Source: Symsagittifera roscoffensis (lineage: Eukaryota > Xenacoelomorpha > Acoela > Convolutidae). Taken from it: DNA of 64,000 nt. Shown in pieces: positions 53,954 through 64,000 of this stretch; within the stretch, counting starts at the first letter, position 1, and each line of letters starts with the position of its first letter. The notes below the pieces were generated by a model. It was not told where the DNA came from. It worked only from the letters and a program-made list of their open reading frames with translations, and ran no database searches. Location of the stretch: the NCBI RefSeq assembly GCF_963678635.1, contig NC_087063.1, forward strand, positions 37,338,759 through 37,402,758, written 5' to 3'. A program made the translations under genes and the position numbers.

Positions 53954-55418
53954 GCGCTGTTGGGTTCCTCGCAAAAGAAAAATCACTCTCTTGTTTTGCT
54001 GCCCAATTATGGAACGAGCATCTAATTATAGTTCCGTTGACTGCAAACCATTTCTCGGTTCAGCTAAAAACATTTTGCTAAAACTTTAGCGGAAAATTTC
54101 TGCATTAAAAAGGCCAACTTAGTAGTTTTAATTGCAATCAAAAAGTATGTAACTTGCATCTATACCTTTTAAAAAATTTGCCATTTAAAGGTTAAGATGT
54201 AAGTTTTTTAGATCAAAAAGAAATACTTGGCTTTTAAAATAACGAATCCGACTGTACTTCATTAAAAGGTAGGACATTAGTAAGTTAAAAATTTCAACTC
54301 CAAAATTTTTTTAAAAATTTGGTAGTTTTTCGAATCGTTTAGCTAGTTTTTAAAACAGAATAAGCCAAGGATAGCCGGTTACTGTGCAAGTAGCACAACA
54401 TATTTCGACCATAGTCTTAACAACAAAACAAAAAAGTTTTTTCAAGTTAGTTTCGTTTTTCTGAGTGGCGCGATAATTGATTTGAACGAAAAACTAGAGG
54501 TTAGGAATACCCGAAAACCATAGTATAAGAAGCAATTTGTGTAAAAAAATAACTAGACAAACAAAAAAATCAAAAAATTTGCAATGATATGCAAGTTTCT
54601 GATTTCAGAAAGAGCTACAAAACTCTAAAAATAAACTTTACTTGAGTAAAACTAAGTTTTTACAGCTTAATTTAAGCTATTGTGAGCTTCTTTTAAAATA
54701 GTTAAATTAGCTTTTGAAGGACTGCTCAAATCGGTTGTTCTCGAAACTGGGAAAGTTTTTTTTAAAGAAAATTTTCAAATGCCGTTAGAATCGCGACTGA
54801 AAGGGTTTAGATATCACTCAACTCCAATGTTTATTTGAGGCAGCTGATTTCGCCTGGAAAACAAAAAATTAAAACACACGCGAATACAAATTTCCTCACT
54901 TTTTTCAAATGGTCGGAACAATAATCAAAAAATCTTACTTGAACTCATAGGAAGCATGTGGGCGGTGGATCTTTATGAGAAGTATCTTGACAGCTAACAA
55001 TTCGAAACTATGATCGAACTCGATTCTCTTTTATCTGCTCTATCATCCGCTCATTGCATTAAAAGTAAATTGCTATGCATGGACCGGTTTTTACTATTTA
55101 GCTACTGAATTAAGCAAATTGGCGGCAAAGGTATAAGTCTTAGAGAATTAGACTTCAAACTATATCTGAAAAAAAAAACATGATGTCTTAATACGTCAAA
55201 AAACCCGTCGTTGCAGCAATCTCTAAAAACAACTCAATTCTAATTCTTTAGGTTCGAAAAGCAGATTAGTTCATAGTTCATAAAAGACAGATTAGCGATT
55301 GGCTCATATCTGAAAATTTATAAAATACATAAATAAATTTAAAAATTATATAAAACAAAAAAATTGGGGCAATTTTAATTTTACTTGCAAAAATTTTTGT
55401 TGTTGCCATGAAAAAATG
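53954..55418. other. Non-coding; inverted family A end at 54345-54420
   Basis: 54371-54415 is a second inverted family A end with the same preceding words as 52411. The rest is AT-rich with no supported gene. Confidence 0.5.
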
Positions 55419-55560
55419 CTAGTCATACAATTTTCGGATCTACTTAACAATCCCCACCCCACCCCCCCCCCCCCCTATTGTACCTACTAAAGAATCTCCC
55501 CCCTTCAAGAAAGGGGGTAGATTGTTAAGTTGATCCCTGATTGTTAAATTGTATGATTAG
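55419..55560. repeat. Foldback element with poly-C centre
   Basis: ctagtcatacaatt ... ggatctacttaacaatcccc pairs with ggggtagattgttaagttgatcc ... aattgtatgattag. An extra tgattgttaa block is in the right arm. The centre includes a run of 14 C (55462-55475) and a matching aagaaaggggg, so the arms may extend through it. It is probably a small MITE. A further hairpin, ccatacat-ttg-atgtatgg, follows at 55568-55586. Confidence 0.75.
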
Positions 55561-56189
55561 TAATTTTCCATACATTTGATGTATGGAATTCTAAGATAAG
55601 CATTTTCGGTTTATGGAGGTCAACCCGGGTAGCTATAAAAAAGTTAATACTTCTAGAATATTTTCATGACACTTTTCAGTTGATTCATTTCTGAATTTAA
55701 AACAAGATCGAGTGCGGATCTAGAATTCTATTGAGAGGAGGTGAGTTTTCAGAGAATGTTTGAAGTTGCTCTATCGTTTAGGTCGGAAAAACTGATTATC
55801 CTAGAACAATATAAAAATCTTACATTTTCAAAATATTCTAAACTACAGGTATAGTTTTTTATATAGCGCAAAAGAGGATCTTAGGGAACAGTTTAAGCTA
55901 ATATATTTTCCGCAGATTTTATATCAGCTTCCAGATATGATCATCATCATCATCATCATCATTCCCGATAGCAACAAGTATATTTGATTTCCATGAACTA
56001 CAGAGTTATTGAGCGACAGTAGTATGAAAGTAAAATAATAATTGTGAAACTGAATTATGGCTGGGTCAAATTATCAGATAAATCACAATAAATTTCATGA
56101 AAATCAGGCACTAACAACAAGATCACGTTGCAAGTTAAAGAACCAGTATGAATTTACTTTTTTTAAAGAACATCAAACAAATCTATTAA
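55561..56189. other. Non-coding with a (TCA)7 microsatellite at 55941-55963
   Basis: Nothing else was recognised. Confidence 0.6.
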
Positions 56190-56375
56190 CGTTCTAATCC
56201 AGTAAAGATCTTAGATCTTGGCCCAGACAGGATGAAATGGACATCAGAAGTCTTCCGACTCACCTTCAAGACCCCGCTGCGAGGAACAGACGGCATTTTA
56301 ACCAATCGAACAAGCGATTTTTTAGATGAAAACTTTACAAAATTTAAAAAAGTTGCATTTGCTTTCGGCATGTAA
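56190..56375 (+). other. Possible isolated terminal exon, unrecognised
   Basis: Open for about 61 codons to a TAA, with higher GC than the surroundings. It contains DLGPDRMKWTSEVFRLTFK and KFKKVAFAFGM at the end, and a ttag word before atcttggcc could be an acceptor. The opposite strand is also open (56186-56383), so the strand is not certain. I do not recognise the protein, and no partner exon was found. Confidence 0.2.
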
Positions 56376-57180
56376 GTGAACAACTCGTTTCGATGGTCTT
56401 TCTGTTAGCATTTTATGCGCTGGATGTGGCTGTGACCTGGCGTTGAGCGTGATCTATGACAAGCGCATTTCAGCATAGTTGTTCGGTGGTTTTCATATGT
56501 GATATAAATTATTAATGGAGGCTGAGCAGACTACGATTGATTAGAGTTCTACTGCTCTCGACTTGTGGCTTATTTTCTCAAACAGGAGAGCTGATATAAG
56601 CATGCGACCAGATGACTCTCCGCGTGCAGAGTGGATTCTAAAGATGGCGAATTTAATTAAATTTCTATCTCCAAACACATGCCGTGTAGCTCTTGCTGCT
56701 CTTAAGTGCCTACACTTTGTTAAACGCCAATGTGCCAATAAACAAATGAAAACAATAAAAAGAGTATCATTTTTAATTATAAGCAACACACTCTTAAAAT
56801 GTTCTCAAAGACACCTCGTGTTGAATAAATAAAGAGATTAAAAACAAGGATGAACCGCCTCTCTTTGAAAAATTCCAGTCAAAGAGACAAACATTTCATT
56901 GAAAAACTCATTGACGTGTAATGTCATCCTGTTTGACTTTAGACTTTTTTCCTAACTGTTTTGCTTAATTCTTTGAAAGTACTAATTTTCTTTTAATCAC
57001 CTACTTATGATAATAAAGGCGCCCCATTATAGTGATTGCATTTTCATGCTGCTATCAAAAAGTCGATGTATATGGAAAACCTTAACATTTTTCTGCTGCT
57101 CGCAATTTTTTGCGAAAAGACTATATGAACTCGTAAGAATGGCGAGGGCGAGTATTCAGAAAGGGGACTTAAAAGAGGAG
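56376..57180. other. No recognised gene
   Basis: An open frame at 56563-56832 (plus) and its antisense 56541-56789 are slightly GC-richer than the surroundings but show no known motif. Confidence 0.35.
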
Positions 57181-57335
57181 CTAGGGTAACTGGATGCCAG
57201 AAGTAATTTGGCTTAGCCCTTCAGTCCGCAAATGTTGGCTTGGAGCCAACAGACTCCATTGCCCTTCTTCGATTTCAGCCCAGATCATTTTGCCCTTGCC
57301 TTTCATTCTAACTTCCCCTGGGCTCTTGTAAATAA
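57181..57335 (-). other. Possible last exon with a nucleotide-cyclase-like end
   Basis: After a good acceptor (pyrimidine tract then acaag) the minus strand reads SPGEVRMKGKGKMIWAEIEE and on to a stop at 57181. GEVxxKGKGxM is the usual word near the C-terminus of class III guanylate/adenylate cyclase domains, where TYWL normally follows; here IWAE follows instead. The exon is short and isolated, because a family D repeat lies just upstream. The motif could be chance. Confidence 0.25.
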
Positions 57336-57883
57336 AAACAAAAATTAGTTTGTAATTTGTTGCAAAGAAAAACACAAAAAAGAATGAAAACGCAATGTGC
57401 ATTTATTGTATTATACAACGCTGCCGTAAATTGTTATTTTCCACCCTAATCTCTGGTGTTGACGTTCAGGAAGCTTGTCAGATGATTTTTGTGAGCTGAT
57501 AAATTCACAAGAGGCGCTGCTCCGTGATTAACTGTGTACATTTCATCAGCCGAGATATTCAGCTCCAGCTGCTCATTACTTTAAGGTGTGAACACGTACA
57601 GATTTCAAGCACCGCTTGACAGTTGTAATTTTGAGAGCAAGTATTTTTAAAATCTAATCTGAAAAGTAAACTGAGAACAGCTGAAAACTGGAAAATTGTA
57701 GCAGCAAAGAGAAAAGTTATCAGGCAGGCTTCAGAAAAGAAACTTAATTATTAACAAATCAATTTAAATACGAATTGGGTAGCAATAGCAATGAAAAGGA
57801 AAATATATATATATATATATTGAGGAGACCTTTCCCAGAATTTTCAACGGCTCAAGGAAAATGTTTTCTACCATTTTCAAAGA
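57336..57883. other. Non-coding with (AT)9 at 57803-57821
   Basis: No gene was recognised. Confidence 0.5.
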
Positions 57884-58340
57884 AAACAGGACTAGTCGTA
57901 TCAAGGCGAAGCCCTGAATGTTTTGACTGCCTTTTAAGTCTATGGAGCAGCAAGACCATAAAAAAGTTAAATGTAATGAAAAAAGTAAAGTTTTTTTTAA
58001 AAAACGCCACTTTAAGTACAAAGTGATAGAATTTGCTCCTATTAACAAATCAATTATAACATATAAGCTTCCTTGAATCAATTCGCAACGATTTCTAAGA
58101 CGGATTAAATCTTGCTTTCGCTTTAATAGCGCGAAACACATCGCACGTTAATTTTAAACCCCCATAACTTTATGAAAAATGATCACAGGTGAGATATCTT
58201 TCCAAATTTAAGCTCAGGACAACAATAGTTTTCGATAGATATTTAAAAAAAATGTCTAGTTAAAAATTCGAAATTTGTCTGAAGAAAAAAAACCCACCCC
58301 GGGCACAAATATTCCATTATTTTTGTTCAGAAAGTCGGAA
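57884..58340 (+). repeat. Dispersed repeat family D, copy 2
   Basis: Same-orientation partner of 39415-39951, somewhat shorter by internal deletions; it ends with aaagtcggaac. Confidence 0.8.
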
Positions 58341-58699
58341 CAAAAAGATAGATGGTACACTTTCTTGGCTCATTTTTGTTTTGTTCTTATTTGCGCCAAG
58401 TGCAGCAGATTTTCTTTTCTTTTTTGTTTTTCCGAAAAACCTAATTTGAAAAACAACCTTTGCAGCAGTTGGATATGGAGTTCAGAAAATACAAAAACTG
58501 TATCCTGATAGGGTAATTACTCAAGGCCAGTCACTTTTGTAATCAGCCACAGAAGTAATCGCAAAATAAACAAAAACGTTTCGCAATTTTTTCAATGCAC
58601 TTCATTATCCATGATTTTGAGATGAGATCTAAAATCACTGAACAGCAAAAACATCTAATAGTTTGAATAAAATACCCAGCACGAAAAGCGCACGAACCA
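58341..58699. other. Non-coding spacer
   Basis: Nothing recognised between the family D repeat and the E4 LTR. Confidence 0.4.
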
Positions 58700-58889
58700 T
58701 GTCATAGTGCTAAATTAGTCATTTGAATCGTTATTTAGCTCTTGTTTATTTTCTCTTGTCAATCATTTCGGTTCTGTCTGATGGTAGACATCATTGACCT
58801 CTGAAACATTATTTTTATGATCTGAGATACTGTTAAATTGGTTATATAAAAACGGATTTAATTCATTTATCAAAAAAGAGTTTTCAACA
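58700..58889 (+). repeat. E4 5' LTR (inferred)
   Basis: tgtcatagtgctaaattagt resembles the start of the E1 LTR (TGTCGTATTGAGTAATTTAG), and a tgtcaatcatt word recurs in both. The right end caaca abuts the primer binding site. About 190 bp. The left end is inferred by similarity to E1 only, because the partner LTR is outside the window. Confidence 0.55.
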
Positions 58890-59765
58890 TGGCGCAGCAA
58901 GCAGGACTGAGGGGGGACCCACATGAAGCTACATCTTTTTGGCCGACAAAAATGCAAAAGCGCTGAAGTTATGGGAATTTTGGGTGAACTGATTTCAGTG
59001 GGGAATGGGTGCAAAACCTTCGATGAAGTCGGCAAATTTTTACTTTGCTAGTACGCTGAATGCCACGCTAAAAACCGCATTGCCGGAAAAAGTTTACTTA
59101 AAACGTGAATAGAATCAGAGCAGACTCTGATTTCGAATCTGTACCTGTGCTTGGGGGAGAAAGAACAGGACGAACTTCACAAAAGCAAACCACATCGGGA
59201 CCTGGGGGCTACCTGTTATCCAGGGGCGCTCGACGCAATTGAGCGGTAGTTTAAGAAGGAACGAACCAAAAAATTACGAAATTTTCCAGTTACTGTCGAG
59301 AAAACAGCGGATCGGGGAGTCATTAGAGCAGTTTCACGCGTTCCTTAGTATCCGGCCGGCGCGTTGCTCCTTCGGCTTACTGGAAGCAAGAGTTCTACGA
59401 GACGTGTTCATCGTCAACATGACAAACCGAGAGGCTCAAAACGAGTTGTATAGGGTCACAAAACCCCGGAGGAAGTGTGTATCGAATTGCACTTTCTTAC
59501 GGGCGGGGGGATAAGTATGCAAAAACTTTACTTTGAACCGGGGGTTCAGCGACGAGCAGTAACACGGACGGAACGAGTGGAAATCATCAGGGGCGGATCC
59601 AGTAACAACCAGGGGAGAGGACGCGGCCAAATCCAGAGTCGAGGACAATACCGAGGAGAGACGAACGCGGGAGATTGTAGATGTTATAACTGCGATAAGC
59701 TCGGAATCACAATGGAGCACATGATTGAATGTGCAGCTAATAATGTCACCTGCAATTTCTAAAAT
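58889..59765 (+). pseudogene. E4 gag
   Basis: MAQQAGLRGDPHEATSFWP begins like E1 Gag. After a frame change LWEFW...FQWGMGAKPSMK matches E1 residues 31-50. The segment 59239-59514 contains YEIFQLLSRKQRIGESLEQF and VLRDVFIVNMTNREAQNE. A zinc knuckle CRCYNCDKLGITMEHMIEC ends near 59760 at a stop. Several stops and shifts separate these parts. Confidence 0.8.
58890..58909 (+). other. E4 primer binding site
   Basis: TGGCGCAGCAAGCAGGACTG follows the LTR; it differs from the E1 site at a few positions. The ATG at 58889-58891 again straddles the junction. Confidence 0.7.
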
Positions 59766-59984
59766 AGAGTCGGGCAATTCGAGCGAACGTGTCGGGATAA
59801 GAAAAACAACAGAGGGCGATCATATGTCGGAAAGGTGCAAGGACAAGACGGCTAAGAGGTATTCGAATCGGAAGAAATGGAGAATGACGCATCGCAAAAT
59901 GAGAGCTCAGTGTGATGAGAGCTCAGTGGTAAAGATACCCTAAGAACGTACCCGGTTGAGGAATTATGACAGCTCGGGGGACTA

Positions 59985-61320
59985 CATGGTGATGGCGGTA
60001 CGATCAAAGAACAACGCGGAATTGAAGGTGGGGGGCGCAAAAATTTCTAATACAATCAACGAACGTAAAACCAGCGTGTGGATCGATATTGAGTCACAAA
60101 TCTCAAAATTTACTATTTGAGAATTCCCGAAATCACTTGACACCGCAGCCATAAAACTACAAGATATAGAATCCAAGGATCAAGAGTTTCGCGACTACGG
60201 CACTAACCCTATACACTTACTGGGAACAATGAACCCGGAGCTTGTGTCCAATGGCTGGGCGACATCGGCGTCAATCAAGTTAATCGAAGGAACTCGGCCA
60301 TCTATCAAAGGACGCGATTTGATAGCTGAATTGGGGCTGCAACTAGTCAAGAAGGCGCCGGGCTTCAAAGTGTTGTCAATTCAGGATGAGAACGCGGCCC
60401 ACGACGACAGGCTGGAAAAGTGACAGGAGTACTTCAGTAAGCTCTTTTCTAATCTTTTAAATGGGTGGTAAAAATACGTAACTATGAGATACAAGCCGAA
60501 CTTTTTGTAAATCTAATGCCCATTTAACAAAAAGGAAGAAGGGTGCCAATAACAATACAAAAAAAATGTCGACGGAGAAATTGACAAATTAATCGAACAA
60601 TGGCATATAGAAAAGTTGGAAGACTGCTTGGATAAACTTTTGGTAAATCCGATTGTGATTACGGTCAAAAAGGGCGGCTCGGTAAGACTCGCACTCGCCG
60701 AGGAACTCATAGACGCCGTCTGCCAAACGATAAGTGAAAAGAAATCGGGCGAGAAAAACTTCTCCATTGTTGATCTAACGTATGCGTACGGACAATTGCC
60801 GCTGAACCAGGAAACTAGTCTGCAGAGTAATTTCTCACTCGTCGGCTGTAAATTGACCGGCACTTAGAGACTTAAAACCGGGTCTTACGGTCTGACCACA
60901 ATCCCGGCGGAATTTCAAAGAGTGATGGACTCGATCCTAGCGGAATATCCACAGGCACACGCGTTTATCGATGATATATTAGTAGGAACTAAAGGTTTGG
61001 AAATAGAGCACATAACGACCTTGGAAATAATTCTGAGGAAATTGGATAAATAAAACATGTCATTGAAACTGACGAAACGTAACTTTGCCCAAAAAGAATG
61101 TGAATGGTTAGTACATAAAATCACGTCGACCGGAGTAACGCCACTCATCCAAAAAACGGAGCCAATCGTGGCACTGAAACGGCCCCGCACACTATCTCAT
61201 CTAAAATCACATGTGGGGTCAATTCACATTTTACATAAGTATTTACCCGAATTGGCAGAGTCATCCGCGCTAGGAAGACTACTGTTAAGCAAGAAAAATG
61301 AATTTATATAGACATTCGAG
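59985..61320 (+). pseudogene. E4 protease and reverse transcriptase
   Basis: The protease active site word is VWIDIESQIS, where E1 has VWIDSGSPIS, so the DSG triad is lost. RT: VNPIVITVKKGGSVRLALAE with a gap of about 20 residues relative to E1, then VDLTYAYGQLPL, a stop at TGT*, GSYGLTTIPAEFQRVMD and the catalytic AFIDDILVG (60961-60987). The thumb region continues to a stop near 61310. Confidence 0.85.
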
Positions 61321-61379
61321 TGTCAGGATGCATTTGAAAACCTAAAACACCAGGTAGAGACATTGCGAAACTTCGGCAG

Positions 61380-61745
61380 TTTGACGTGCATAAAAATATT
61401 AGGATAGTGTGCGACGCTATGGATTGGGGGCCGTATTAGAACAACTTGTTACCGAAGGCTGGGGGCTAAGTTTGTCGCATCGCACTACTTAAATGACGCT
61501 GAAAAACGGTACTCCAAGAACAAATTAGAAAACCTCGCTGTAGTCTGGGGGGCAGAATACTTTAGAAATTATGTCCTGGGAGGAAAATTCTAAGTATTTA
61601 CTGATTATATAACGCTGGTATCACTCTTAAATGGAAATGATAACAAGATGGCTAGATAGATTCATTCCGTTCAATTTCGAAGTCGAACACATGCCAGGCG
61701 CGAAAATCGGCCTTGCGTATTATCTCTCCAGAAACCCGAAAATTA
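61380..61745 (+). pseudogene. E4 RNase H
   Basis: RIVCDA, YSKNKLENLAVVWGAEYFRN and RWLDRFIPFNFEVEHMPGAK with YYLSRNPK are recognisable against E1 but lie in different frames with stops and a deletion. Confidence 0.75.
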
Positions 61746-61898
61746 AGGCATAAATTGTGTCGTTTTACGATAGTATGTTTACGGTCGCAAAATTTTTTTC
61801 AAATTAAAGCGCCTTCTGATTCAAGAACACATTATCCAGGGGTCCGGAAACTGTACATAATAATAATAATCATAATAATAAAGTAAGTAATCGGAAAC

Positions 61899-62184
61899 TA
61901 GCGAGTAGAAATGCGATATGCAAAACTCGTAAATAAATATGGCCAATAGAAGGCGAGCTATCATGCGACAACCAGTCAACTAATCAGAGAACAGATATTT
62001 GCATATGCCGGTGGGCACGAGACAAACCACGCCGACGGTCATAGCGAGTAAAAATGCGATATGCAAAACTCGTAGGCAAATATGGCCGACAGTGGGCAAG
62101 CTATCATGCGACGACCAGTCAACTAATCAGAGATCAGATATTTGTATATGCCGACAGTCACGAGACAAACCACGCCGACGGTCA
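61899..62184 (+). repeat. 143-bp tandem duplication in the E4 spacer
   Basis: Units 61899-62041 and 62042-62184 both start tagcgagta[ga]aaatgcgat and end cacgccgacggtca. They differ at about a dozen positions. It is preceded by an ATA-type microsatellite (61856-61882). The spacer between RNase H and integrase is single-copy in E1. Confidence 0.9.
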
Positions 62185-62449
62185 AACGTCGCTTTCAATA
62201 AATTAGTTGGAGCGATTTTTAATTGTAAACACAGTCAAACAGAACCTATTTATAATGATCAATCATTTATCATGGACAAATCAATTCGGAAAAGACAAAA
62301 ATTTTCCTAAAGTCATTCTAATATAACCAGTAGTGACGAAGACGAAGTAGAAGAGTTAGTTGGAGAAGGAAACTTAAATTCAACAACCACGGAGAAGATT
62401 AGCACAAAAAGTAACACTATGATATCGATGCCTTGAGATTTCCCAGGTG

Positions 62450-63127
62450 AAACATTTCCCCCAGTTGACCCATCTAAGATTGTTATGTCTATAGTCCCTC
62501 GAAATTGCAAAATAGTCTCAAAAGCCACGGCGTTATCTGATGAACCCGTACTATGCACAGTTTGTTAACGACTTCCACATAAGAAATAACTGTTTGTGGA
62601 TGAATGGCAAAATAGTCATTCCAAAGACACTACATAAGGCAATTAACAATCGACTGCATTATTATCATCGCGGCAGGAATAGCATGTTCGCGGCGGCAAA
62701 GGATATATGGTACCCATATATCCAAAGGAATATAGCTTCAATCGCGGAAAATTGTCAAGAGTGCATTCTCGCCGTTAAGAACCAAAAAAATTGTGTACTA
62801 AAGGGGACTTAGTTAAAATACGCGAGCTAATAGAGTCCAATGAGGCAACACAGCTAGGTTTTTGGGGACCCATATACTACCTGAATGACTCCAAAAAAAA
62901 ACGTGGTATCAGCGGCGGATCTGTTCTCTAGATGGGCATCGGCAATGGTCTGTAATGCAAATCGCTCGGACAAATATCTAAAATTTCTCAATTCCTACAT
63001 CAAAAATTATGGGGTGCTTAGGAAAATTCGCGTAGATTTCGTATTAACGAAGAAATTTAAATCGTTAAGTCGCCGAATAATGACCACCGAGCCACCGGTT
63101 GTGTTGAAAGAACGATCGGAAGTTTGA
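62450..63127 (+). pseudogene. E4 integrase
   Basis: The zinc-binding domain is well preserved (RLHYYHRGRNSMFAAAKDIW ... CQEC; 62540-62812). In the core the first Asp is replaced (LGFWGPI where E1 has LDFWGPI), the second Asp block is largely deleted after IRVD, and the Glu block CVERTIGS survives in another frame (about 63098-63124). It is not catalytically competent. Confidence 0.85.
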
Positions 63128-63171
63128 AAACTTCAATACTCACATAAGCACGGGAGGAACGCCCGGAACCC

Positions 63172-63942
63172 TTGGAGAAGATGGTAGAAAGAGCCCTCGG
63201 CAAAATGCGGTTTTTACCAAACCCTACTCTAAAACTAACGCCATTTGGGGCCCATCATGACAGGGAAGCCAACACTCTACTCCGAAACTTAACGAAAAAA
63301 CCGTCTCTTAGCAATTTAAACTGGTCCAATGTAAGAAAATTCAAGTATGCTTGTTTAGATGAGCAAGACCCGGATGATTCCAAATCAAGCGGATACAAAC
63401 TGAGGAGTGAGATCCGACTCTGAAAACGGAAGAAAGGCAGCTAGAAACCACCCCTTAAAACTTACCGATGAGCAAGCGACCAGGCAGGCCGATGAGCTGA
63501 AAGCATCTTTGTTCCAAGGGCCAAGGTATGAAGCCGGCCCCTCGCGGATGCTCTTTCAGCGTACTGCGAATGGTAACGTAAACAGGTATAAACTGTTAAT
63601 TACTAAAATAGTAGCTGAAAGCCCTCTTACAGTAAAAATGAGTAATGGTAGCCTGCTTAGGAAATCCAGAGTTGCGATCATGAAGTCGGGCTACCGAAAC
63701 CACCGGGTTAAAGAAGAAGCTGGCAGCGACGAGTAGGCTTTTTGCCAAAAACAAGAGCGAAACACAAGAGCGACAACACGAATCAGAAGATTCGGAATCG
63801 GACAGCGACGGGCAACCGCTGGCGTCAAGGCGGATTATGGAAAGTTACCGTTGTCAACGCTACCAGAGGGGCATTCCCCAATCAGTATCAGGGGGAAAGG
63901 GACGGAACGGGCGGCTACCGAGTCAGTAGTCGCCAGTCATGA
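63172..63942 (+). pseudogene. E4 integrase C-terminal part and pol tail
   Basis: 63172-63423: EKMVERALGKMRFLPNPTLK and FGAHHDREANTLLRNLTKKP match E1. 63407-63736: PSRMLFQRTANGNVNRYK and SLLRKSRVAI continue in one frame through the point where E1 is frameshifted. 63742-63942 is a basic tail segment in another frame. Confidence 0.75.
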
Positions 63943-64000
63943 GGCCACAGAAGTAAACACGGCGAGCGTAACTGCGGCAAACAGCAAAGCGATGGGGCGA

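Larger units (their letters stand above)
58700..64000 (+). mobile_element. Ty3/Gypsy retrotransposon E4, decayed relative of E1, cut by the window
   Basis: Plus-strand element with the same order and recognisable alignment to E1 from Gag through the pol tail. Numerous stops, frameshifts and small deletions show it is long inactive. The 3' LTR would lie beyond 64000. GC content is higher than in the surroundings, as in E1. Confidence 0.9.

Noticed and set aside
58763-59035. Minus-strand ORF at the E4 LTR and Gag start
   Set aside because: It overlaps the E4 primer binding site and Gag on the other strand and has no features of its own.

Overview
The window is AT-rich, intron-style eukaryotic DNA, most likely from an invertebrate animal. 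It has no operons, ribosome binding sites or dense ORFs. Almost every recognisable protein segment belongs to an LTR retrotransposon of an animal type (BEL/Pao and Ty3/Gypsy). The only host-gene-like remnants are an intron-split fragment of a galactose-3-O-sulfotransferase family gene and one or two doubtful single exons. The lineage cannot be fixed from the sequence. A roughly 60-base intron and a Gal3ST-type gene would fit several metazoan groups, tunicates included, but that is only a guess.

Layout. 1-3438: repeat-derived non-coding DNA. 3439-24548: three head-to-tail copies of a unit of about 7.04 kb (3439-10477, 10478-17512, 17513-24548) that are almost identical apart from a few substitutions and homopolymer length changes. 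Each unit holds non-coding DNA, a 5'-truncated sulfotransferase fragment, a family A repeat and the 3' part of a minus-strand BEL/Pao pol (reverse transcriptase through integrase and DUF5641). Only the third unit runs on into the rest of that element (protease, zinc knuckle and Gag, to about 27.4 kb), so the array arose from this locus. 27.4-31.9 kb: foldback and tandem repeats. 31879-38125: an almost intact minus-strand Gypsy element (E1) with 216-bp LTRs that differ at one position, a 4-bp target duplication, polypurine tract, primer binding site and complete catalytic motifs. 38.1-45.6 kb: dispersed repeats and a tRNA-like fragment. 45611-51141: an older minus-strand Gypsy element (E3) that has lost gag and protease and carries a 75-bp minisatellite with CTCF-like motifs. 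51.1-58.7 kb: repeats, a terminal-inverted-repeat element, a poly-C foldback and two possible isolated exons. 58700-64000: a heavily decayed plus-strand relative of E1 (E4) that runs off the window.

The retroelements are at three stages of life: E1 looks very recent, E3 is older (LTRs visibly diverged, large deletion), and E4 and the BEL element are broken by stops and frameshifts. In the three Gypsy elements the first ATG is formed at the junction of LTR and primer binding site, so the primer binding site itself encodes the N-terminus of Gag (or, in E3, of the remaining pol). No CRISPR array, rRNA or confident functional tRNA gene was seen. No wholly new biological system can be claimed. The best leads are the young triplication, the LTR/PBS start codon and the CTCF-like minisatellite inside E3.
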